Shown here: positions 20,070 through 28,451 of the stretch, piece by piece
Numbering within the stretch: the first letter of the stretch is position 1
Layout: the number at the start of each line of letters is the position of its first letter
Assembly: GCA_015680685.1 (NCBI GenBank)
Contig: MNCI01000987.1
Location: 114,933 to 153,556, forward strand
DNA length: 38,624 nt
From: Gnetum montanum
Taxonomy: Eukaryota > Streptophyta > Gnetopsida > Gnetales > Gnetaceae
Direction of reading: 5' to 3'
Notes under the pieces: generated by a model
Told to the model about the DNA's origin: nothing
The model's database searches: none
Seen by the model: only the letters and a program-made list of their open reading frames with translations
Translations under genes and position numbers: made by a program

Positions 20070-22132
20070 ATTATTGATGAGAAGTCACCGATCAAAAAGT
20101 ACCACAGGGAATAACAAACCTAAAGCATGAACTTGATCAACTGAAGAGAGGAATTCTTGTTTACTGAAGAGAGGAATTCTTGTGTCTACTAGTCAAGAGG
20201 AGCTTATTTCACTAAGACAACAGGTCTTTTTTTAATTTAAAGAGGAAAATTTATGAATTTGCTTCTCTCTCATTAGGTACTGTCTTGGCTAGAAATATCT
20301 GGATGCAAGATGTCTTCCAGTTGACTCTAAATCTATAATTTTCTTGTATAAATGTGTTAACAGCTGGAAGCTGGTCAAGCAATAATGCAATCACGGCTTG
20401 AAGGAGAAGAGCAAGCTAAGGCAGCTCTTATGGGAAGAATTCAGAAGCTTACCAAGCTTATACTTGTTTCTACCAAGAATTCAGTTAACCCAAATTTCGC
20501 AGATACCTTGGCTAATCAGTGTAGACATTCATTGGGAGCAGATGACATGAAGCGTATTAAAATAAAATAATGCGTACATTCCTAGAATGGATATTGTTTT
20601 CAAGAAATTTTCATTCTGACATGGAAAGACTGATTTTGATCCCAGAAAATGGATATTGAGCAGGAACTAATGCCAACGGGTCTGGAAACTGATATATCAA
20701 GAAATGGTTCTCCTCCCTCAGTCATTTCAATAGATTCCCTTACTGATGGCAAGGCAAGTGTAGAGAAACGTTCCCCCTGTAATTCTTTTGTGGAACTTTC
20801 ACTAGTATTGATCTTGACAACAGTGTCATGTAAATTTAAACATATCTCAAATCCATATAGAGTTTTCAATATTTTATCAAGTTAATAGAGTTACAGTGTA
20901 TCATATGCCACGGAATGATAATAATTTTTCTGCTTTGAAATTAACCTTGGATTTTCTCTTTGTAGACTGGTACAAGAATGGCAGGTCATCTGGATCTTCT
21001 AATAGAAGAAGTGAAGGTTCTTGCTGGCGAGGCTGCCTTTAACACAAGCAGCTTAAAGCGTCTTTCGGAACAAGCTGCAAATAACCCGGGGGACAGTAAA
21101 ACTCAAGTAGTAATATCCACTAATTTTCCTAATGCTGTAAAATGATGGCTTACAAGTACAATGCGCGTCTTTCATTAACTTTTAAGCTTGATTGTCTAAA
21201 TTTCAATGTGTTTTATAAAGGAGAAAATTCAAAAATTTGAGGCTGAAATTGAAGAGAAGGAACAGCAAATGGAAATTGATTAAGGGCTTCCTTCTTTTTT
21301 TTTCTAAAAAATGAACGAGCAGTGAATTTAACGACAATTATTGCTCATAAACTGTCCTCGGAATAATAAGTTGTTTAAATCTTCAAAGATTGAAGATTTA
21401 TTGTTTCTATAGAGTCTAGAGCTGGAGAAAATTAAACAAGAGAATGTTAGACTGAACGAGGAAAATGATGGCTTACAAGTACAATGCCAAAAATTATCAG
21501 AGGAAGCATCATACGCCAAGGAGTTAGCATCTGCTGCTGCTGTAGAACTAAAGACTCTGGCGGAAGAGTGCACCAAACTTTCTTCTCAAAATTCGAAGTT
21601 AACAAAAGATGTCGCTGCACTACAAGAACAATCAGTTTCTCGTGGGTCATCGCATAAAATAAGTGGATCTGGTCCACGCAGGGGCTCAGACGGGAGATTG
21701 AGAAAGCCTAGGTTGGGTAATGGGTACGATGATATGGATTCTCTAACTCATGAATTCGAGGAGATGAGGAGAGAGGTACATGCCAGGCAAGAAAGGGAAG
21801 CGATGCTAGAAGCTGCTTTGGCCGAGAAAGAAAACGCAGAAGCAGAGTATCAAAAAAGGATCGACGAATTGAAAAGAAGAGAGACAGATTTGGAAAATGA
21901 TTTAGCAGGGATGTGGGTTCTAGTCGCAAAAATGAAGAAATAAAGAGTGGCAGCCGCACAGACAAAAACCACTGACGAAGAAAATAACACTCCAAACATT
22001 GTCAAACTCCAAGATGAGGTCAGAAAGGGTGATGAACAGAAGGAAAAAGATTCAGAAGAGCAACTACGAGATAGCCTAAATGATAAAAAGAAACGTAGTG
22101 CTGAAATGGCAGCTCTTATTGCTCGATTTAAG
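20070..22132 (+). pseudogene. Kinesin neck, coiled-coil stalk and conserved tail exons
   Basis: The neck IIDEKSPIKKYHRE is followed by ITNLKHELDQLKRG in another frame (one A lost at about 20110). Next come LISLRQQ and LEAGQAIMQSRLEGEEQAKA with LTKLILVSTKN, the usual KIN-7 order. RNGSPPSVISIDSLTDGK (20646-20753) joins in phase to TGTRMAGHLDLLIEEVKVLA (20966). FEAEIEEKEQQMEID then runs into a stop at 21280-21282 with no donor. The last exon has SEEASYAKELASAAAVELKT, EMRREVHARQEREAMLEAAL and ENDLAGMWVLVAKMKK, then TAA and in-frame RVAAAQTKTTDEENN to ALIARFK. Part of the stalk found in relatives between 21282 and 21413 is missing. Confidence 0.8.
20141..20183 (+). repeat. 23-bp-offset tandem duplication in an exon
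   Basis: CTGAAGAGAGGAATTCTTGT occurs at 20141-20160 and again at 20164-20183. The extra 23 bp shift the kinesin reading frame. The second copy is the one in phase with the following exon. Confidence 0.85.
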
Positions 22133-23657
22133 GCAAGTACTTTAAGATTGTCTCTATTATCTTCGAAGTGGCGAAGGGTTGTAATAAAAAACAAACAATC
22201 ATGGTTTCTACCAAGCGAAGAAATTATTTTAACGATGGTGTTAAAATTTTGACACTTTGAATGTCGGATGGCTTGTGCTGCGCGGTTTGCAGGGCCGGCG
22301 TGCGTGGAAATTTGCAATGGAGTGGCTTTACAAAGGGAATAATATTTTGAAATCCATGCAAAAGTCTCCGGCTGTTACACATGGTTCCTTCATGCAACAT
22401 TTTTGAAAACTGGTCTTTTTTTTTAATATAAATTTCTTCTCTAAGTTTGCTTCTGACTACTCCTGACGGCTTGTTTGAAATTCTGTTGTAGAAAACAGTG
22501 CAGTGCACGAACAGGATTGGGATCATAACTTTCTGTGTGTTTATGGTAAGAAAGAAAATCGGAGAACTCGCATAAACTGGGCCTGCGGTTGTGGTGCTCA
22601 AATAGATCTGATTTTCGTGCAGTCCCCTAAAAAATATGGGCGGATAACATGCTAGTAGCTAGCTCCCAGGTACTGCCGCAATAGCCCCACCCGCCCTAAC
22701 CAGGATGTGTCTTCTATGTTGTTAAGAGAACATCCAGGGTTATGAACATCTAAATACGAGTGACAAATACCAATAGGCATACCTTGATAAAAGGAGTGGA
22801 AACATTCTATGTCTTTTGAATTTGATACTTCCATAATTGAACATTATGGTTGAAATTTCATGGATAATTGAATCTTAGTCAAATACTAGTATTAGACTTA
22901 ATAATATTATAGACGAACTTGGATTGGAATGGAAAATCTAAATGGTCATTGATCTAAGAAAAATTAAGAAAACCATTATTATAATCGTAAATAGTTAAAG
23001 TTTTATGAGTTTTATGTAAACTATACAAAAGATAAAAAAGTGGACTTTTATAGGCATTAATACCATAGAGAATTTGATACTTAGAATAAGTAATCAATTG
23101 ATTATACTTGCAAAGACATGAAAGAGAGGTAATGCTAAGCTTACACCATGTATTGCAAAGTCGTGCTTGCTTAATAGCTTATAGTTCATTAGTAATAAGA
23201 AGGCATCTGGGAGATAACTCATCAAGCATTGAAGGAGGAGTTATGAAATCGTTGAAGCCTAAAAAATACTAATAAAGCTCTATGCATTTCAAATGTGTTT
23301 TATGACAACATAATCTAAGATAGTTATAACTTTAGGAAAAAGTATCTAATTTAGAACATGAGTATTCTTCTAGTAAGTACTACCTTTAGGTTTATCCATT
23401 TGGATGCACCTATGAAAAAAGACCAAATAAGCACTTTACCACGTGCTTAGCATATAAGATAATAATTAGAACAATTCACCAAGCCAAAGTCACCATCCTC
23501 TTTGTAAGAATTGCATATATCCATTGATTGGTGAAGATGAAGAAGAACATGAGGATAGGAGAGAAGATGATGATGAAGATTAATGAGGCTAAAGATCCAT
23601 TGATTAATGAAGATAAAGGAGAACATGGAGATGGAAGATGAGATAATAAGGAAGTTG
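22133..23657. other. 3' flank of the kinesin locus, no gene seen
   Basis: No supportable coding sequence and no recognisable KIN-7 C-terminal RING exon. From about 22850 the DNA becomes very AT-rich and is probably repeat-derived, but no family was recognised. The end (23519-23640) has an imperfect purine-rich repeat just before E3. Confidence 0.4.
23519..23640. repeat. Imperfect tandem repeat, period about 76 bp
   Basis: 'atccattgatt' followed by 'tgaagat' and an 'agaacatg' block occurs at 23519 and again at 23595, with a partial second unit. It is purine-rich (GAA/GAT). Confidence 0.6.
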
Positions 23658-23662
23658 TTCAT
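23658..23662. repeat. E3 left target site duplication TTCAT
   Basis: TTCAT lies immediately before the LTR start TGATGAG and is repeated exactly at 32128-32132, after the other LTR. Five base pairs is the usual length for Ty3/gypsy integration. Confidence 0.9.
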
Positions 23663-24483
23663 TGATGAGTTGTCATTTGGGGCGACCACGATATCACGGT
23701 CGCGATATCGCAGCCCAACCGCAATATCGCATACGCAATATTGCGGCCTATCTCCTCATCTATAAATAAGAGGTAGACAGATGAGTTAGGCAATTAGGAA
23801 GTTAGTCAATTTTAGTTTAAGTGTTTTCAATTTCTTTCTCTCAACCCTTTTCCTCTTTGTGTATGCCTGCAGTGTGGTGAATGTAATTGTACGACATCTT
23901 TTATTCAAGTGTGATGTACTTGGACACGCACATGACCGGCAATAAAGATCAAGATTACTTCATCATTGCAGTATTCACTTAGTTTAATTAATTAATTATT
24001 TACTGCTTTTCTAGTTAATCTCTTTCACCCTTATCTCATGTTAAAATGTAGAATGAGTACGACTTGATTACGAGCATTTAAGTGTGACTACTTGGTAACC
24101 CAGTAGTGTACCTAGGATCTACGCTTGGTAATCCCAGTGGTAGTCGTGCATGAAGTTCAAGATGTGTATGGATAATCAAGGAATGGATGCTCATCGCACT
24201 TAGGCTAGTTTAGATTCTCTCACCCTCTCTCTCCTAGATTAGTGAATATTACTTTCCATTGTCTTCAGGAGTAGCGTTAGATTAGAAACCACATAATACA
24301 CCTCACTCTGGACTAAACCATACGTGACAAAGATAATACTAGTCTAGATGGGAAGATAGTGAACTGCGACCTAAGGCTAACTATTTAGATGCCGCAACCA
24401 GTCCGTTTGCAGAGTTCGACCGGATTGCGCGTGTAACGCTCATGTTCGTATGGTTGAGTGTAGGGGTACCTCGCTACTCATCA
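23663..24483 (+). repeat. E3 left (5') LTR
   Basis: It runs from TGATGAG to CTCATCA, 821 bp. U3 holds two palindromic blocks (23690-23709 and 23721-23744), then a TATA box at 23760-23770, and AATAAA at 23941-23946 marks the probable R/U5 region. It matches 31356-32127 apart from the palindrome region and about 50 bp near the 3' end that the right LTR lacks. Confidence 0.9.
23690..23770 (+). promoter_or_regulatory. E3 5' LTR promoter with palindromic array
   Basis: GATATC half-sites around CG-rich centres (GATATCACGGTCGCGATATC, 23690-23709; GCAATATCGCATACGCAATA and onward, 23721-23744) are followed by CTATAAATAAG at 23760-23770. The same order occurs in all family LTRs in this window. Palindromes of this kind could bind a dimeric factor, which is inference. 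Confidence 0.6.
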
Positions 24484-24484
24484 T

Positions 24485-24502
24485 TGGCACCGTTGCTGGG
24501 GA
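24485..24502 (+). other. E3 primer binding site (tRNA-Asp)
   Basis: TGGCACCGTTGCTGGGGA starts two bases after the LTR end. It pairs with the plant tRNA-Asp 3' end (as recalled) with 2 mismatches out of 18. Confidence 0.85.
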
Positions 24503-24624
24503 CGGTGCTAGTTATCTAGATTAGTTATATTATACAAGGTTGCTGTAAAGGATTTAACAATATATTTTTTAGAAAGAAATAATTATTGAAAGTCACATGT
24601 AATTTCACACACAACTTCACAACC

Positions 24625-26606
24625 ATGCCTTTACTACAAGATCACGATAATGCCACACTTAGTGAGGAAGTTCATTGGAGAACCAACGAACTATATGATA
24701 ATGAAGATTGGAGTACACAACCTGAAGTGGGGGTTTCTTATAAACATGAACAAAAGCAACAGCATCCCAACGCACGAAAGCATAACTTACCCAATGATGA
24801 TGAACCCCTCCTGGCCACTACAAGCCTAACGCAAATACAAGAGGCTGTTCGAATCTGACATAGGCATCGTAAAGAGAGCCGTCTACCTAGGCTCGATTTA
24901 AATAACTTTCCTCATTTCTCAGGAGGCTATGACTTAGATCCGCATCAACATTTACAAGCCTTCTACAATGCCTACACATGGAACAACATTGATAACGGTT
25001 GGCAAAAACTTAAGCTCTTTCCTATGACACTCGTTGACCAAGAAAAAGTATGGTATAGATCGTTAAAACAAAATTCAATACGACGTTGGTCAACAATGGT
25101 AGAAGTCTTTAACGAAAAATATCAAACCTATGCAAGAGTGTCAGCCTTGAGAAAACAAATCCAAGGATGGAAACAAGCATAACATGAACCTTGAACATGG
25201 CCTTAGAAAGATATTATGCACTGTTAAACAACTGTCCAGGCCATGGGTTCTCCGAGGAAAGGCTAATGTACCATATCATTGATGGGCTACGTAATAAAAC
25301 AAGAGAGACCTTAGGAATGTATGCCCAAGGTCAACTATACGAACTATGAACCCATCAAGTCCAAGAGCTTGTTAAGCAGGTAGCAAAAGAAGAAGGAGAA
25401 ATGGCTAGATGGGAGAGTGTTGAAAAACATCAATGAGACCAAAATCTCAACTTAACAAAGGTCCATGATCATAAAAGGGAGAAATCAACCTGTCCCAAGG
25501 AGAAATAATTATCTTTGCCAATACAACAATCATTAGAAGAAGTCGAGGCAAAGATCAATAAGATGTTGGAATGGATGTATAAAAAGTGTGGAGAATTTAT
25601 CAATATTATTGGAGATAGAGTTTTGACAACCCAAGAAGCAAGACAAAACACTAGACAATCGGAAAGAAGGGATAAGGAAAATAAGAGCTCAATTTCCAAT
25701 CATACATATGAATGCAACATATGCCTGTATGATCACCCCAAGGGCCAATGCCCAATATTGTTACATTTACATGAGCATTGGGGAAACATGTTACATCCAG
25801 AGTTCATACAGAGATATTGTGTTCGATTACAGTGGCAACAATCCCAATCGTGGGGGAGATCACCCCTAAATTGGAGACATCCTTCATATCATCCGAACCC
25901 AAACACTTATCTTGTTTAATGCCCTATTTCCCCAACTGGGCCAACATACTCTATCTCACCACACTACCATTCTCCTCAATACTATCATCCCATGTCCTCA
26001 ACAAAACCACCACCTTGTGCACCTTACACTCCTCCTAATTTTTAACATTATCATCCTTTTCCTCCTTCTACATTGCCACCAACTGTTCCTAAGGTGTCTG
26101 CACCACCGCAACAACCTACTAACGCTACTTGTGCTACTATTGCCAATGGTAGTGAGAGACCTTAGCAATATAGAAGGTGTCCCTTCTTTAGAAATGACCA
26201 TAGGAAGGGACAACATAATTTCGAGGCCATTACACCCTCCAACTCGGCACAAGTCCAACCCTGTGGTGCACCCTTATCTCCGAACCCAATGCCTCATGTA
26301 ACTTCATTAGGGCCACCAACTAACACTCCAACAACCATACAGCCTAATGAACACAATCATGGAAGGCAACATCCCAATCCTTACATACCATCTAATGGTC
26401 CCAAATATCATAGTGGGTCAACTCGTTATCTAGGAATTACATCATATAAATTGTCCCACTATGCTTACTATAATCAGGTGTGTGAACCCCAATGGGGTAA
26501 GTATGGCCAAGTTCCAATATTTCCAATATACAAGGATCCTCATCCTTCATTTATTAATCCTTGTCATGCTCAATTGTTTAGTTATGGGGAATATCCCCCA
26601 TTCTAA
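24625..26606 (+). pseudogene. E3 gag polyprotein, frameshifted
   Basis: It starts at MPLLQDHDNATLSEEVHWRT, since the first ATG after the PBS lies here. A stop follows EAVRI at 24856. The core then reads LPRLDLNNFPHFSGGYDLDP, VWYRSLKQNSIRRWSTMVEV and FNEKYQTYARVSALRKQIQG, the retrotransposon gag fold. Near 25185 the frame shifts and continues as ERYYALLNNCPGHG, LIDGLRNKTRETLGMYAQG and a helical VEAKINKMLEWMYKKCGEF. The zinc knuckle CNICLYDHPKGQC (CX2CX3HX4C, about 25711-25749) and a long Pro/Ser/His-rich tail end at YGEYPPF. No protease follows. The protein would coat the element RNA. At least three lesions interrupt it. Confidence 0.82.
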
Positions 26607-27880
26607 ATAACAAGCCAAGTTAATAAATATTTTTTATTTTCTTTAATTTTATAACTTTTTGTTTTCCAGTTTTTCATTTTTCAATTTCTTGTTTTATCTT
26701 TTTTTCTTTTTGTCTTTTTATGTTTTTTTTTATAAGTAATCTCATCTACGAATAAAACACTCATGTGGCTCATTGGTTGAGGTGTGTTCTATGTTATCGA
26801 GTCTCGAGTGACCAATTATTTGGACAGTGAGCCCATTACACCCACTCATCCATTCTACAAATAAGAGGTTTTNNNNNNNNNNNNNNNNNNNNNNNNNNNN
26901 NNNNNNNNNNNNNNNNNGTGGTTGTACTAAGATCCTTGTAGATCTAATGAAAATGGAAGTAAGAGTAATAAAAAAGGGCACTCAAAAATCCAATGCTATT
27001 CTAGGGGGTCCCACTGGAAAGACATGCACCCATGCTTGAAGGTTGGCAGCTTCTCTGGATTCAGTAAAGTGAAAAAGAGAAAAGAAAAAAGAAGAAGAAA
27101 GAAAAGAAAAGTGCCACAAAACAAAAATCACTCCTCCCTTGAATAAAACGCTAAGTGATTGTACGCCTTATTGTTATGATACTCTCATAGTTGCTCATCA
27201 TGGGATGAAACAATGCGATGTCACTGATTAGAGGAATGGACTTGGTCCTGATCTTGGAACAATGGGTTAATGACATATTAATCATGCTTTACACATAGGA
27301 TTCACTGTACCCTGGGTCAGTTACCTCATGTCCCAATCTCTCCAATCCCTTCTCTAGCTCGTCTCATCTCACTGTTCGTATAATTGTAGCTCGTGTCCCG
27401 TGTAAAATAAAATTCGCATTTCATTTCGATGATAATTACATGTGTGTGTTTTATTGAATCAGTGTAGATTACATTTAACCCTTCTAGTGCCCACAGACAC
27501 TTTAAGTGTGGTTACACAAGGGCATTATAGGTTGGAACCTGCTTTGGGGAGGACCCACTTGTGTAATCTTTTGTAATCTTCACTTATGATACAGCTCACA
27601 CCCACCATTTCTTATCCTCAGCATAATTTTCAAACGATTTTCTTTCCCTACTACTATTCCTCTGAATAATAAGGTTCCTATGTACCATTACATAACCTTT
27701 TTCTCTACCACCCGAGGTTTTATTGATCATTTTCACACCATCATAATTATTCGTTCCTTCCAAACCATCTAATTACCTTAGAACCCCTTCAACATATGTC
27801 ACATGTCCTAATTTCAACTTTTGATTCCAGGAAAAACCTTTAAAATTCGGTATTTTCCCTCGGGCCTAAACATCCATAGG
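26607..27880 (+). other. E3 non-coding spacer in place of pol, with assembly gap
   Basis: No gene is seen. It starts with a T-rich tract (26620-26735), then blocks shared with E2's spacer. A run of 45 N occupies 26873-26917. In E2 the matching segment between the two flanking blocks is about 170 bp long (about 13600-13769 on the opposite strand), so the gap is probably larger than drawn. 27541-27560 carries the 'ctttggggaggaccca' block also found in E1 and E2. Confidence 0.6.
26873..26917. other. Assembly gap of 45 N
   Basis: Unresolved bases inside E3. Open frames drawn across it on both strands are not real. Confidence 0.99.
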
Positions 27881-27884
27881 CCTT

Positions 27885-27973
27885 GATATCGCGTACGCGA
27901 TATCACGGCCGATGAGATATCGCGTACACGATGTATCATACACGATATCATGTCCCTCCAACCCTATAAATAG
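27885..27973 (+). promoter_or_regulatory. E3 internal promoter-like block upstream of ORF2
   Basis: A perfect 20-bp palindrome GATATCGCGTACGCGATATC (27885-27904) is followed by GATATCGCGTACACGAT and further ATATC half-sites, then CCTATAAATAGG at 27963-27974. This is the LTR promoter pattern, about 3.4 kb inside the element and about 480 bp before ORF2's ATG. E2 carries a decayed equivalent at 12590-12660. The DNA downstream (27975-28130) resembles a leader with no ORF. The promoter role is inferred from the TATA box and from conservation of position. Confidence 0.65.
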
Positions 27974-28119
27974 GTGACCCCCCTGCAACACTTAGCATCA
28001 TTTCTTGCCATTCACGTGGGGGAGTTTTTCAAATTTTTCTCTACGACTTACAAGTGTAACACCTTTGCTTTTCAACCTCTATCTCGCTTGCTGGTACTCC
28101 AATTTTAATTCCGTTTGAA

Positions 28120-28451
28120 CCTGCTTGAACCTAGAGTGTTCAGCTTAGTCATGGGGGAAGGAAACCTACTGAATAGCACCTAAGTTTTTTGGAATTTATG
28201 ATCGCCCAAAGGACATTATCTAGGGTAATTAGCTATAACACTTAGAATAAAATGTGCCAAAAAATAATTTAATCCCTTTAGGTACACCAAGAAATTAAAA
28301 TTGGAAACCACCTAAGTCATAGGACTCATTATTACAATCTTTTGGGAAATATCACATGGAGATAAAGTAAATTAATTAATTAAGGTAAGTAGTAAGGTAT
28401 AACTTAACTTCAAAAACAACCTTACTAACGTTTGACTCCGTGTGATTGCAG
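28120..28451 (+). other. Leader and probable 5'-UTR intron before E3 ORF2
   Basis: AT-rich, stop-filled DNA ends in GTGTGATTGCAG directly before the ATG at 28452, a good splice acceptor. E2 keeps the same junction (GTGTGATTGTAG then ATG). The donor was not fixed; a block conserved with E2 around 28140-28165 ('agcttagtcatgggggaagg') lies near the likely upstream exon. Confidence 0.45.

Larger units (their letters stand above)
16813..22132 (+). pseudogene. Kinesin-7 (CENP-E-like, plant KIN-7) gene, decayed
   Basis: About fifteen exons are recognisable by homology, most with GT/AG borders. Motor exons are 16813-16911, 17236-17301, 17587-17640, 17764-17823, 18415-18483, about 18631-18720, 18928-18984, 19091-19192, 19548-19652 and 19796-19903. 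Neck and stalk exons are 20070-20223, 20364 to about 20550, 20646-20753, 20966-21106, 21221-21282 and 21413-22132. The order and sequence follow plant KIN-7 motors (LICTVTPASSNMEE, GPYINKSLP, WVLVAKMKK). Intact members are plus-end-directed ATPases with an N-terminal motor and a long coiled-coil tail. Lesions are loss of the P-loop exon, a 1-nt deletion near 20110, a 23-bp duplication at 20141-20183, an in-frame TAA at 21941-21943 and no RING-type tail exon. Introns are kept, so it is a decayed gene or duplicate and not a processed copy. Assembly errors may explain part of the damage. Confidence 0.8.

Noticed and set aside
16813-22132. An intact, functional kinesin gene
   Set aside because: No P-loop exon, several frame breaks and an in-frame stop; assembly error may explain some but hardly all of these.
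21850-22317. 155-residue minus-strand frame
   Set aside because: Antisense of the kinesin tail exon; Ser/Phe-rich because it reads GAA/AGA codons backwards.
26742-27039. Frames spanning the run of N
   Set aside because: Part of the translation is unknown bases; the region is a spacer in E3.
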